Source: Olleya marilimosa CAM030 (lineage in GTDB: Bacteria; Bacteroidota; Bacteroidia; Flavobacteriales; Flavobacteriaceae). From it: a DNA stretch of 64,000 nt. The position numbers were made by a program, and so were the translations under genes. The stretch is taken from positions 246,555 through 310,554 of the forward strand of contig NZ_JADR01000005.1 in NCBI RefSeq assembly GCF_000518485.1, read 5' to 3'. Every line of letters starts with the position of its first letter. Within the stretch, counting starts at the first letter, position 1. Below, piece after piece: positions 17,600 through 26,963 of the stretch. Below the pieces are notes generated by a model that made no database searches, had not been told where the DNA came from, and was given only the letters and a program-made list of their open reading frames with translations.

Positions 17600-18171
17600 G
17601 ACTCAGAAAGTTTTGCATCTCTTTGATTAATAATGTCCATGATTTCTTCTGGAGACAAATAATATTTTTTAATTCGTGCAATGTAAGATTGCTCTAAATT
17701 TGCTTGACTTAATATAAAGTCCTTTGTTTTTAAAATGTATTGTTCCATTCCTGATTGTACAGCATAAGTATCTGCAGCACGCTCTGCAGTTGCAATATGA
17801 TTATCTGATAATAGATACTTAACGCCAAACCACATCAGGTTGAGGTTGCTTCGGTTTTTATAATCCATAACGTGACCTAGCTCATGACCAATCCAACCTA
17901 TTAATACCTCTTGTGGCATATCTACTGTGTATAAAACTTCACCAGAAATTTTAACAGTTTCACTTATAAAAATATTATACGATCGTTGACCTTTTCTTTT
18001 TAAAAAACTACTTGCAGTTGGTTGTGCTTGCATAGTCGATTTTTTTATATTCTTTTTAAATTCAAAGTTTATTACTGTGTTTTTTAATTCAGGATAGTAT
18101 GATAAAGCAGTTTCTACTTCATTTATTATTGTTTTTGGTATTATGGCTTTAGGATATAATAGGCTTGTCAT
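17596..18171 (-). CDS. Small HExxH metalloprotease-like protein
   Basis: A 191-residue protein with no signal peptide. It contains WIGHELGHVMDY, an HExxH zinc motif, followed about 30 residues later by HIATAERAADTYAV, where a Glu could be the third zinc ligand as in gluzincins. The C-terminal part looks helical (LSPEEIMDII). I cannot assign a subfamily; its size fits a minimal peptidase domain. The stop codons of this gene and the GH3 gene overlap (TTAA), so their transcripts converge. Confidence 0.75.
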   Translation of the reverse strand: MTSLLYPKAIIPKTIINEVETALSYYPELKNTVINFEFKKNIKKSTMQAQPTASSFLKRKGQRSYNIFISETVKISGEVLYTVDMPQEVLIGWIGHELGHVMDYKNRSNLNLMWFGVKYLLSDNHIATAERAADTYAVQSGMEQYILKTKDFILSQANLEQSYIARIKKYYLSPEEIMDIINQRDAKLSES

Positions 18172-18280
18172 TAGTATTATTAAAATGGGTTAATTAATCT
18201 GATTTAAATAATATAACAGATAATAATTTAAGTCAAAATGATTTAACTTTTTACTAATGTTTTTTAACACATTACGATAA

Positions 18281-18309
18281 AAAAAAGCACAACGCTTAGG
18301 TTGTGCTTT
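18281..18309 (-). terminator. Terminator of the aldo-keto reductase gene
   Basis: AAAGCACAA and TTGTGCTTT flank an 8-base loop, with an A-run on the left that reads as T's on the minus strand. The stem sequence nearly repeats that of the guaB terminator. Confidence 0.75.
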
Positions 18310-18337
18310 ACATTGTATAGCATCACATTTATCTTAA

Positions 18338-19183
18338 TTAACTAATACGGTCAGGCCAAAAATTAGGATGCTCTCCACTAAACCCCATTTTTGGGAGGTG
18401 GTTTATTTGTTTCACTTCGTCCTCAGACAGTTCAAAGTCAAAAATATTAATATTCTCTTCAATTCTTTCTGGCGAATTAGATTTTGGAATAATAATAACA
18501 TTATGCTGTGTAATCCAACGAAGACATATTTGTGAAACCGATTTTTGATGTGCTTTGGCAATGTCCTTTAAAAGTTGATTATCAAATACTTTTCCTCGTG
18601 CTAAAGGAGACCAAGACTCAACAGTTATATTTTTTGATTGACAATATTCAGTTAATTCTTTTTGCCAATAACCTGGATGAAACTCAATTTGATTAACAGC
18701 AGGAATAACCTTTGCAGTTTTAAATAACGCTTCTAAATGTTCTTGAAAAAAATTACTTACTCCTATGGATTTAATTTTACCTTCAGCTTGTAATTCTTCC
18801 ATTGCGCGCCAACTTTCTGCATTAGCGTGTTGCCAATTATCGTAGTTTTTAGCGTTAGCAGGCCAATGGATTAAGTATAAATCAATATAGTCTACATTTA
18901 ATCGTTGCAAGGATTTATTAAATTGGTCCTTAGCAGATTGATAGCCTAAATTTTCTCGCCAAAGTTTTGTGGTAATATATATATCTTTTCTATCAATACC
19001 ACTAGCTTTAATACCTTTGCCAACAGCTTCTTCATTTCCATAAATAGCAGCTGTGTCTAATAACCGATAGCCTTTAGATAAAGCAGTAGATACGGATGCT
19101 ATACCTTCTTGCTCTGTGCATTTATAAGTTCCAAATCCAACTAGTGGAATTTGATTGCCATCGTTTAAGGGTATTTGTTTCAT
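18338..19183 (-). CDS. Aldo/keto reductase
   Basis: An NADPH-dependent carbonyl reductase of the AKR superfamily (281 residues, one TIM barrel). The catalytic tetrad is visible: Asp and Tyr in LLDTAAIYGNEEAVG, Lys in ITTKLW, His in YLIHWP. Other motifs are IGVSNF, NQIEFHPGYWQ, the cofactor loop IIPKSNSPERIEEN, and a C-terminal substrate loop. The pattern matches 2,5-diketo-gluconate reductase-like enzymes, but the substrate cannot be deduced. A perfect palindrome lies 20 bases upstream of the start. Confidence 0.93.
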   Translation of the reverse strand: MKQIPLNDGNQIPLVGFGTYKCTEQEGIASVSTALSKGYRLLDTAAIYGNEEAVGKGIKASGIDRKDIYITTKLWRENLGYQSAKDQFNKSLQRLNVDYIDLYLIHWPANAKNYDNWQHANAESWRAMEELQAEGKIKSIGVSNFFQEHLEALFKTAKVIPAVNQIEFHPGYWQKELTEYCQSKNITVESWSPLARGKVFDNQLLKDIAKAHQKSVSQICLRWITQHNVIIIPKSNSPERIEENINIFDFELSEDEVKQINHLPKMGFSGEHPNFWPDRIS

Positions 19184-19203
19184 AATAATAGTTTTAATGA
19201 TTA

Positions 19204-19217
19204 AAATAGTACTATTT
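19204..19217. promoter_or_regulatory. Perfect 14-bp palindrome upstream of the reductase gene
   Basis: AAATAGTACTATTT reads the same on both strands. Its distance from the reductase start fits an operator over or just after the promoter. Confidence 0.4.
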
Positions 19218-19285
19218 AAAGGTAAGATTAATGTTGTTTTTTTTAAACTATTTGTACTGTTTTAACAAGGTTTTAGCGTTACTAG

Positions 19286-19606
19286 CTAGTCAAGGGTTAA
19301 ACATGTTATTTCGATAATTTTACCAGACATACAAGTATCAAATAGGTCGTTTTTTTCTTTATAACCAAAAGTGATTTTAGTATTATCTATTAATTTAACA
19401 TCAAAGCTATTTAGGTTAGTTGGATTTACTGTTTTACCATCTTGTAATGCAATCATCCAACCACAGCCATCTAAACCAGTCTTATTAACTAATGTGCCTT
19501 TTACACTATTTAAACAATTAGAAGTATTGTTTTTGGTATTGGCACAGGACCAAGTTAATAGTATAAAGCTTAAAAGTAAAACTATCTTGTTTTTAATTTG
19601 AATCAT
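19286..19606 (-). CDS. Small cysteine-rich lipoprotein, unknown function
   Basis: A 106-residue protein with a lipoprotein signal (KIVLLLSFILLTWSC). The mature part holds several more Cys (SNCLN, DGCGW, DTCMS, ITCLT), which could form disulphides in the periplasm. The centre, GTLVNKTGLDGCGWMIALQDG, resembles a small beta-barrel fold, but I do not recognise a named family. Its terminator lies between it and the PLP-enzyme gene stop. Confidence 0.7.
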   Translation of the reverse strand: MIQIKNKIVLLLSFILLTWSCANTKNNTSNCLNSVKGTLVNKTGLDGCGWMIALQDGKTVNPTNLNSFDVKLIDNTKITFGYKEKNDLFDTCMSGKIIEITCLTLD

Positions 19607-19671
19607 AAATTGGAATTTTAAATTAGATAAATACTAAGTTAATCTATTTTAGTAATGTTTAAAATTGGTAT

Positions 19672-19706
19672 AAAAAAAAGCACGACTTGAGGTCACGCTT
19701 TTTTTT
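19672..19706 (-). terminator. Hairpin beyond the PLP-enzyme gene
   Basis: An A-run, an imperfect stem (AAAAGC...GCTTTT with GAC/GTC inside) and a T-run. The base symmetry would let it act on both strands; it lies just beyond the stop at 19724. Confidence 0.55.
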
Positions 19707-19723
19707 GATTTATAATAAGGTGT

Positions 19724-21568
19724 TTACATACTTTTTACAAAGTCTAGAAATACTTTTTTGTGAAGTTCTAAATCTAGATTAGGAGACAAAGAGGCACGTA
19801 CGATGTAATCTTTATCACCTTCTTTAGTTGTCCCTTGTGTTGAGGTTGCAGGAATAGTCCAATAACAACCATTTAATTGACCATAACTAACGCAATATTT
19901 ACTCTCATTTGGTATTTGGGTAATCATTAAGGTTATCAATTTTAAATTTAAAGCTCTCTTATACTCTTCTTTTTCTTGAGCTGTGTTTCCTTTTGTTGGA
20001 AGATCTAACGAGAAAACAGAAGGTGTAAAATCTTGTGCAGCAAGTTCTTCTGATACAAAATTTATTTTAGCTTCTGGTAACGTATCATGAATAAAATTAA
20101 CAAACTCACGAGTATTAATGTAAGCCTCTTTAATTCTTTGATTCATTGAAGGTAATTGCTTTGCTAAGATTTCATATTGAAGATTAGTTGCTTCATTATC
20201 ACAAAGTGCTAAATGATTTTCAATATGTACCATTACGTCTTGCGTTTTAGTATTACCTACACAATAACCAGCTGTACAATGTCCACCACTAGGAAATTTT
20301 GATCCGCTTGCATAAGATATGGTTCTAACGCTAGATAAAATTTTGTCTTCACCTAAAAATAATACATTTGGACAAAAGGTTTGATCTAAAATAAAAACAG
20401 GGTCTATTGCTATATCACCATTTGGTGTGTGTCTAACTTTACTTAATGCAGCCTTTAATTGTAAAAGATCAGGAACTTCAACTCTTGGGTTTGTTGGTAT
20501 TTCTGCAATTATATATGGTACTGCATCTTGACTAGCAATGGTGTTTAAAACGGTATCAATACTTGTTACCATATCATTGTCACCATCTACTGGTAGATCC
20601 ACTACTTCTACATTGTCAATACAAGCAGCAACACGTCTGGCTTGATCGTTGGTACCACCATAACAGTTTGGAGGTACAATAAACTTAATGTCTTTTCCCT
20701 TATGATTTATTAACGCATGATGTATTAATCCCATCATGATAGCATATTGGATTGATAATCCACTTGAACCTACTAACGGTTTAGAAGGTGATCCTGTAAT
20801 CTCTTTGATGGAAGCTAAAACCTTAGTCTTATCAGATTGTAAAGTACTACTAGTATAATCAGATGTGGTGTCATTAATCAAGTCGTTTAAAGCAGCTAAA
20901 CAATTTACTGGTGTCATAGCAATGGTTTCTCTTCTTCTTACATGTTGTATGTCAGATATATAAGATGCATTATGTTCACCATTAACTAATAAAACACTTC
21001 CTAATTCAGTGTGTAAGTTAACGGTAAAGTCTATGTTATTGTTTAGCGTTGTATGACAAATCCCGTCTTGTTGATTGATAAAGATGGTGCTGCCATGAAA
21101 AGTAGATATGTCTTCAGCCGAGTTTACTTGGTTTAATTCAAAATTATAACCATAAACTGTACGCAAGATGTCTGCATCAAAAATACTTGGTAATTGACCA
21201 ACAAAATTGATTTGCGTTTTTTTATTGTCTAAAAGATTTTTTCTTAAAACAGATAATATGGGAGTGGTTTTAGATGAAAAACTTATAACCGCTTCAGGCT
21301 TTAAATTATTTAAGTCTGCAATAACCCATTCTAATACACAAGATAGTGGATGACCTAGCCTAATATAATCGTAAGCAGTTGGTAATTGGTTTAATGCTGT
21401 AGCATCAGCATTATTATTTTTGTATAGGTTTTCAAATTGATCTAAAAACTCTGTTTTAGCTAATTTTTCGTTGTAAATATCTAAGCGATGCGTTGTTATA
21501 TTCAACCAGCCAGTTGGCATGTTTTGAAGTACATCTTTAATATAATTTAGCATTTTATTATTGTTCAT
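19724..21568 (-). CDS. Long PLP-dependent enzyme related to the Cys/Met metabolism family
   Basis: From about residue 260 the protein follows the fold of cystathionine synthases/lyases: SSGLSIQYAIMMGL, CYGGTNDQARR (phosphate site), ILDQTFCPN (the Asp that contacts the PLP ring) and SYASGSKFPSGGH, with Lys424 as the predicted Schiff-base lysine. The C-terminal small domain follows. The first roughly 250 residues are an added region that ordinary family members (about 400 residues) lack. I chose ATG 21568 because AAAGGAGC lies just upstream, a strong Shine-Dalgarno that is unusual in this phylum. The reaction is uncertain; sulphur amino-acid chemistry is the likely area. Confidence 0.85.
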   Translation of the reverse strand: MNNNKMLNYIKDVLQNMPTGWLNITTHRLDIYNEKLAKTEFLDQFENLYKNNNADATALNQLPTAYDYIRLGHPLSCVLEWVIADLNNLKPEAVISFSSKTTPILSVLRKNLLDNKKTQINFVGQLPSIFDADILRTVYGYNFELNQVNSAEDISTFHGSTIFINQQDGICHTTLNNNIDFTVNLHTELGSVLLVNGEHNASYISDIQHVRRRETIAMTPVNCLAALNDLINDTTSDYTSSTLQSDKTKVLASIKEITGSPSKPLVGSSGLSIQYAIMMGLIHHALINHKGKDIKFIVPPNCYGGTNDQARRVAACIDNVEVVDLPVDGDNDMVTSIDTVLNTIASQDAVPYIIAEIPTNPRVEVPDLLQLKAALSKVRHTPNGDIAIDPVFILDQTFCPNVLFLGEDKILSSVRTISYASGSKFPSGGHCTAGYCVGNTKTQDVMVHIENHLALCDNEATNLQYEILAKQLPSMNQRIKEAYINTREFVNFIHDTLPEAKINFVSEELAAQDFTPSVFSLDLPTKGNTAQEKEEYKRALNLKLITLMITQIPNESKYCVSYGQLNGCYWTIPATSTQGTTKEGDKDYIVRASLSPNLDLELHKKVFLDFVKSM

Positions 21569-21794
21569 GATTGCTCCTTTAAAATAGGAGTGCAAGGTAC
21601 AATAATTAGATTTGTTTTAAAAGACGAAAACGTTATGTTGAAGCCTTAAATGGTATCTAATTTAACCAGTAATACTAGACGTTTTAAGCTTAGATTACTA
21701 GTTTAAAATTGAAGATTATAATTAATAAATATTTAACTAATCTTAAGGCTTGATGTTTACATTTGTAATGGTCTAATTACAATTTTAGTTTTTA

Positions 21795-22031
21795 TTATTC
21801 AGAGTATACTTGTCCACGATGTGGTTTTAAGGCATCACGTATAGGTTTCATTTCTGTTTCATTTACAACCATAAAAGCAATACTATGCATATCATTAAGT
21901 TGTTCAAAACCTGTAATATTTAATTCAGTTTTTTCTAAAGTAATATACTCTTTAAGATGTATTTCGTGGTGTTGTGCAATTTTTAAAGCGTCAGGACCTC
22001 TAAAATCCCAAATTAATTTAAGTTTTCTCAT
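21795..22031 (-). CDS. Hypothetical protein (78 aa)
   Basis: Start chosen at ATG 22031, one base after the stop of the SRPBCC gene (TAATATG), so the two are almost certainly cotranslated. It contains RKLKLIWDFRGPDALKIAQHHEIHL and a beta-alpha-beta pattern reminiscent of a ferredoxin-like domain. I do not recognise the family. Pairing with a START-type lipid-binding protein hints at a shared small-molecule role, which is inference. Confidence 0.65.
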   Translation of the reverse strand: MRKLKLIWDFRGPDALKIAQHHEIHLKEYITLEKTELNITGFEQLNDMHSIAFMVVNETEMKPIRDALKPHRGQVYSE

Positions 22032-22032
22032 A

Positions 22033-22485
22033 TTATTCTGTAACAGAAATCCCGTTTTCAATATATTTTTTAAAATCGTATAAATACTTTTCAGTTTGTA
22101 TTTTAAAAGCTTTAGGCATTAACAGTAGCATTAAACGCTTAGCAAATGTAGTGGGCACAAATTGGTTTATACTAGTCCATAAAGTAGTATTATCATCTAT
22201 AACTTTAAAGTAGTTTTTTTGGATATTATGCATTCCTGCAGAATCAAAATTAAAGTGAATAGTCTTATTATTTTCAATATATGTTATAGTTTCGATAAGA
22301 CTCATCTCACGTCTTCCAAATGTGTAATTCAGTTTCATTTGCACTCCAACTTCATTAGGTAAACCGCTTAAGTGCTCAAAACTAGTAAGCCCAAGATGCC
22401 AATGCTTTCTACATTCATGATTTTGCAACATCAAGAAGCAGTCTTCAATGGGTTTTTTAATTAAGACTTTAACCGTGTATTCCAT
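22033..22485 (-). CDS. SRPBCC (START-like) ligand-binding domain protein
   Basis: A 150-residue single-domain protein with the family layout: an opening strand (YTVKVLIKKPIEDCF, where the ligand-cavity helix begins), a central curved sheet (GVQMKLNYTF, SLIETITYIE, IHFNFDS) and a long C-terminal helix (KAFKIQTEKYLYDFKKYIE). SRPBCC domains bind hydrophobic ligands or act as cyclases or hydrolases; no specific function can be assigned. Confidence 0.8.
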   Translation of the reverse strand: MEYTVKVLIKKPIEDCFLMLQNHECRKHWHLGLTSFEHLSGLPNEVGVQMKLNYTFGRREMSLIETITYIENNKTIHFNFDSAGMHNIQKNYFKVIDDNTTLWTSINQFVPTTFAKRLMLLLMPKAFKIQTEKYLYDFKKYIENGISVTE

Positions 22486-22690
22486 AAAAAAATATATACA
22501 TAAACTTTAACATACAGCGATGGTAAAATACACTATCACTAACATATACGTTGGTTGGTAAATATAGGTTTTTTGTAATAAAACAACTTTTAATAAAGCT
22601 TTAAAATTTTAAAAAACCTAATATTGATTTTAAAACTAAAACTTATATAAAAGCAATACTAATTACTTTAAAGTATCGTTTTAAAAGTCA

Positions 22691-22720
22691 TTGTTTAATA
22701 GTGTAATATTACTATTTTTG
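22691..22720 (+). promoter_or_regulatory. Promoter of the SurA-like chaperone operon
   Basis: TTG at 22691-22693, a 19-base spacer and TATTTTTG at 22713-22720, followed by GC. This is an excellent consensus match, 30 bases before the first ATG. Confidence 0.8.
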
Positions 22721-22749
22721 CAGACATTGCTAACAAATGTGGCTTAATT

Positions 22750-24690
22750 ATGAAAATGAATATTTTACGTATTACATTCCTTTCTTTTTTCTTTTCTTGT
22801 TTATTCGTAAATGCGCAGACTAATACAGTTTTATTTACTGTGGATGATGTGCCTGTTTATACATCAGAGTTTAAAAGAGTCTATAGTAAAAATCTAGATT
22901 TAGTTAAGGACGATTCTCAAAAAGATATTGATAACTATTTAGACTTATTTGTTAAATACAAACTTAAAATTGCCGAAGCTAAAGCTTTAGGTATGGATCA
23001 AAAACCAAACTATTTAAGAGAATTTTCAAGTTATAAAAGCCAATTGGCTAAAAATTACTTAAACGATAGTAAAGTTACCAATCAGTTAATAGAGGAGGCT
23101 TACCAAAGACTTCAAACAGAAGTAGACGCGAATCATATTTTAGTTAAAATTGATGAAAATGCTAGCCCAAAAGATACATTATTAGCCTACCAGGAAATAC
23201 AAAAGTTAAGAGGTCGTGCAATTAATGAGGGCTTTGAGGTGGTTAAAAAAGACGTCCATAATGGTCAAACATTATTTGCAGAAGCATTAGGCTTTTTTAC
23301 TGCCTTTAAGATGGTGTATCCTTTTGAAAATGCAGCATACAATACAGCTGTTGGGCAATGGTCACAACCTTTTAGAACCCAATTTGGATACCATGTTGTT
23401 TTTGTAAACAACAAACGCAAAAATAGAGGAGACGTAACCGTTGCACATATTATGTTAGCAGGTGATAAAGCTGAACAAACTACAGAAAGTAGCATTAACG
23501 AAATTTATAAAAGAATAAAGCAAGGCGAGGACTTTAGTGCTTTAGCTAAACAGTTTTCGGATGACAAAAGCTCAAGTAGTAATGGTGGAAAATTAAATGC
23601 GTTTTCTGCAGGACAGTTAAGCTCTAAAATTTTTGAAGAACAAGCATTTGCGTTGTCAAACGTTGGAGATATATCTAAACCGTTTAAGTCTGAGTTTGGG
23701 TACCATATTATCAAACTGATTGATAAAAAGGGTATACAGTCTTTTGAGGAGTTAGAATTAGAATTAAAAAACAAAATTAAAAGAGACTCTAGGTCTAAGG
23801 TTATTAGTGAAAAGCGTATTGAAAATTTGTTACAAACATATAATGTTGATTTGACAACAGTAGACTTAACGCCTATTGTCAATATCCTATCGGATGATTA
23901 TTTTGCAAGTAATTGGACAATTCCTTCAAGATTTAAAGGAGACGAAACTTTACTAACTATTGGTACAAAGCAAATATTACAAATTGAATTTGCTGAGTTT
24001 TTATTTAAAAGTCAACGTAGACGTCAAGCTAAAGTACCATTAAACCAATTAGTTGATGATAATTTTAAAGTTTTTGTTGAAACTAATTTAAAAGCCTACC
24101 AAGAAGAAAATCTTGAATCTGAGAATCAAGAATACGCACAAATACTAAGCGAGTATCGTGATGGATTGTTATTATTTGATTTAATGGAAAACCAAATTTG
24201 GAACGCAGCAAAACAAGACTCAGTAGGATTGTTAGCGTATTACAATAATCACAAATCAAACTATTATTATGATACCAGAGTAGATGCAATTGTAGCGTCT
24301 TCAGCCAAAAAAAGCGTAATTAAAAAGGTGTCAAAATTATTAAAGCAAAATTGGTCTACAGATAATATTAAAAAACAAATTAACGTTGATAATCAAATAA
24401 ATGTTAGTTTTATCATCGATACTTTGGACGCTACACACCAAGCTTTACCAAAAGGATTAAATTTAAAAGCTGGAGTGTCTAATGTGTTTAAGCATAACGA
24501 TGCTTACAGTGTAGTAAAAGTAAATAGTGTGCTGCCAAAAACCCAAAAAACATTTGAGCAAGCAAAAGGAAGTGTAGTATCAGATTTTCAAGAGCAAAAA
24601 GAAAAAGATTGGCTTTTGGATTTAAAAAATAAATATAAAGTAACAATAAACACTGAAGCTTTACAACAAGTAAAAGAAGAACTAAAATAA
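22750..24690 (+). CDS. Periplasmic peptidyl-prolyl isomerase with two PpiC domains
   Basis: A 646-residue protein with a signal peptide ending near VNAQ. An N-terminal helical chaperone region (LDLFVKYKLKIAEAKALG) is followed by two parvulin domains, about 115-225 (VDANHILVKI to FGYHVVFVN) and 228-330 (VAHIMLAG, DDKSSSSNGGKL, FGYHIIKL). A long C-terminal part carries no recognised enzymatic domain. Such proteins help fold outer-membrane barrels. It is the first of three related genes in one operon with a strong promoter. Confidence 0.92.
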   Translation: MKMNILRITFLSFFFSCLFVNAQTNTVLFTVDDVPVYTSEFKRVYSKNLDLVKDDSQKDIDNYLDLFVKYKLKIAEAKALGMDQKPNYLREFSSYKSQLAKNYLNDSKVTNQLIEEAYQRLQTEVDANHILVKIDENASPKDTLLAYQEIQKLRGRAINEGFEVVKKDVHNGQTLFAEALGFFTAFKMVYPFENAAYNTAVGQWSQPFRTQFGYHVVFVNNKRKNRGDVTVAHIMLAGDKAEQTTESSINEIYKRIKQGEDFSALAKQFSDDKSSSSNGGKLNAFSAGQLSSKIFEEQAFALSNVGDISKPFKSEFGYHIIKLIDKKGIQSFEELELELKNKIKRDSRSKVISEKRIENLLQTYNVDLTTVDLTPIVNILSDDYFASNWTIPSRFKGDETLLTIGTKQILQIEFAEFLFKSQRRRQAKVPLNQLVDDNFKVFVETNLKAYQEENLESENQEYAQILSEYRDGLLLFDLMENQIWNAAKQDSVGLLAYYNNHKSNYYYDTRVDAIVASSAKKSVIKKVSKLLKQNWSTDNIKKQINVDNQINVSFIIDTLDATHQALPKGLNLKAGVSNVFKHNDAYSVVKVNSVLPKTQKTFEQAKGSVVSDFQEQKEKDWLLDLKNKYKVTINTEALQQVKEELK

Positions 24691-24691
24691 A

Positions 24692-25543
24692 TTGAAAAAA
24701 CTAAGCTACATATTAATCATGGTTGGTATTTTATGGTCTTGTGACTATTTTAAACCAGCCCAACAAGAAAATGCTATTGCTAGAGTAGAGGATGTTTTTT
24801 TATATACAAGTGATTTAAAAAAGGCATTGCCAGAAAACTTAAGTAAATCTGATAGTACCATTTTTGCTAATAATTTTATTACAAAATGGGCAACACAGCA
24901 GTTATTTGTGCAAAACGCACAAGTTAATTTGTCCGATGCAAAGCTTGAAAAATTTGACAGATTAATAAAACAATATAAAAACGATTTATATAGCAAAGCT
25001 TATATTGAAGCGTTAGTCTCTAAAAATTTAGATACCACAGTATCTGTTACAGAAGCAGCAGCTTATTACGATTTAAACAAAGAAGCCTTTAAATTAAATG
25101 AAGATTTAATTCAATTTAGATATATTAATGTTGAAGCAAATCGTTTAGATTTAGAAAAAATTAAAACCAAGTTTAAACGCTTTAACAAGTCAGATAAAAA
25201 AGAATTAGATTCAATTTCAATACAATTTAAATCCTATTCATTAAAAGACTCTTTATGGATTAGGGTTGATCAAGCCATTAATAAAATTCCTGTGGTGACT
25301 TTAGATAACAAAAATGAATTGTTAAAAAAATCTAATTTTATACAACTCAAAGACTCATTAGGATTATATTTGATGCAAATAAATAATGTGTTGTTACGAA
25401 ACGATACTGCTCCATTGGAGTACGTTAGACCAACCATTAACCAAATCGTTATCAACAAACGAAAATTGGAATTAATAAAACAATTAGAAAAGGACATTAC
25501 TAAAGATGCCATTAAAAACAAACAATTTGAAATTTACAATTAA
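24692..25543 (+). CDS. SurA-like chaperone lipoprotein without clear isomerase domain
   Basis: Starts at TTG 24692, one base after the previous stop. The lipoprotein signal KKLSYILIMVGILWSC supports this start. The 283 residues have a SurA-type N-terminal helix set (NNFITKWATQQLFVQNAQ) and an extended C-terminal helix, but the parvulin landmarks such as FGYH are absent. A chaperone role rather than isomerase activity is likely. It overlaps the next gene by 38 bases. Confidence 0.85.
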   Translation: MKKLSYILIMVGILWSCDYFKPAQQENAIARVEDVFLYTSDLKKALPENLSKSDSTIFANNFITKWATQQLFVQNAQVNLSDAKLEKFDRLIKQYKNDLYSKAYIEALVSKNLDTTVSVTEAAAYYDLNKEAFKLNEDLIQFRYINVEANRLDLEKIKTKFKRFNKSDKKELDSISIQFKSYSLKDSLWIRVDQAINKIPVVTLDNKNELLKKSNFIQLKDSLGLYLMQINNVLLRNDTAPLEYVRPTINQIVINKRKLELIKQLEKDITKDAIKNKQFEIYN

Positions 25544-26954
25544 AAGTAAAACGTTACATGCTTTAGCGTTTATATTATTAGCAACTTTTGCTACTTCAGC
25601 TCAAGAAATAATTGACGAAACAGCACAAGAGCAAGTTAAAGATACCACTAATACAGGTGGAGCACTTAAAGTAGATGGTGTTGCTGCAGTAGTAGGTGAT
25701 TACATTGTTTTAGATAGTGATATTGACAAAATGATTTTACAACTTAAAGCACAAGGAGCATCCATACAAGGTGTATCACGTTGTCAATTATTTGGTAAAT
25801 TATTAGAGGATAAATTATACGCACATCACGCAATTCAAGATAGTATTGTTATTAGTGATGCCGAAATTCGCTCATACGTAGACCAACAAGTACAACAGTT
25901 TTTACAACAAACTAATGGTAACATGGATGAGTTGCTTAAGTTTTATAAAAAAGAAGACGAGGTTAGTTTTAGAGAAGAAATGTTTGAAATTAACAAAAGC
26001 AATAAGTTAGCTTCAGAGATGCAAAAGAAAATTATTGAAGACATTGAAGTTACTCCAGAAGAAGTACGTCAATTTTTTAATAAAATACCAAAAGAAGAAC
26101 GTCCAAGATTTGGAACAGAATTAAAAGTAGCGCAAATTATAATTGAGCCTAAAGTAAGCGAAGAGGAAAAACAACGTGTTATAGATAGACTAAAAGAATT
26201 TAAAAGAGAAATAGAAGAAGACGGTAAAAGTTTTAGATCAAGAGCAGCATTTTATTCTGCAGATCCAGGCTCTAAAAAATCAGGAGGAAAATTACCTCCT
26301 ATGAATAGAGCTAAACCTAGAATGGTTAAAGAGTTTAGAGATGTGGCTTTCTCTTTACAAGAAGGAGAAATATCAGAGCCTTTTGCTACAGATTATGGTT
26401 ACCATATTATCTATTTAGAAAAAATTAGAGGACAAGAGTATGACGTAAGTCACATACTATTAGTCCCAGAAATTTCTGATGAAGAAATCCTAGAAGCTAA
26501 AGAAAAAATTGAGAAAATCAGAGCAGAGATTACTAATGGAGATTATACATTTGCCGAAGCTGCTAAAGAGTTTAGTGACGAAAAAGAAACTAAATACCAA
26601 GGTGGTCAATTAATTAATCCACAAACTCAGGATTATAATTTTGAATTGACTAGAATGGATCCAGAATTATATGGTCAATTACAAGGACTAGAAAACAATA
26701 CTATTAGTGAGGTTTTAACAGATTCTGACAGACAAGGTAATATCAAGTTTAAGTTAATTACAGTAACAGATAGAATAGATGAACATGATGCAGATTATGC
26801 TCGCGATTATTTAAAAATTAAGCAATTAGCTTTAAACGAAAAACAATTTGACGCTATAGGTAAGTGGCAAAACGAAAAAATATTAGACACTTACATTAAA
26901 ATAAGCGAATCACACAGAGATTGTGACTTTAGTAGTAATTGGTTAAAAAAATAA
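25506..26954 (+). CDS. SurA-type periplasmic peptidyl-prolyl isomerase
   Basis: 482 residues with a signal peptide (LHALAFILLATFATSAQ), a SurA N-terminal domain (VDGVAAVVGDYIVLDSDIDKM, CQLFGKLLEDKLYAHHA), then two PpiC modules. The first runs from about 195 to 300 (ELKVAQIIIEPK, SGGKLPPM, DYGYHIIYL) and the second from about 305 (YDVSHILLVPE, YQGGQL). It assists outer-membrane protein folding. Starting inside the previous gene suggests translational coupling of the chaperone set. Confidence 0.94.
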   Translation: MPLKTNNLKFTIKSKTLHALAFILLATFATSAQEIIDETAQEQVKDTTNTGGALKVDGVAAVVGDYIVLDSDIDKMILQLKAQGASIQGVSRCQLFGKLLEDKLYAHHAIQDSIVISDAEIRSYVDQQVQQFLQQTNGNMDELLKFYKKEDEVSFREEMFEINKSNKLASEMQKKIIEDIEVTPEEVRQFFNKIPKEERPRFGTELKVAQIIIEPKVSEEEKQRVIDRLKEFKREIEEDGKSFRSRAAFYSADPGSKKSGGKLPPMNRAKPRMVKEFRDVAFSLQEGEISEPFATDYGYHIIYLEKIRGQEYDVSHILLVPEISDEEILEAKEKIEKIRAEITNGDYTFAEAAKEFSDEKETKYQGGQLINPQTQDYNFELTRMDPELYGQLQGLENNTISEVLTDSDRQGNIKFKLITVTDRIDEHDADYARDYLKIKQLALNEKQFDAIGKWQNEKILDTYIKISESHRDCDFSSNWLKK

Positions 26955-26963
26955 GTAAAACAT

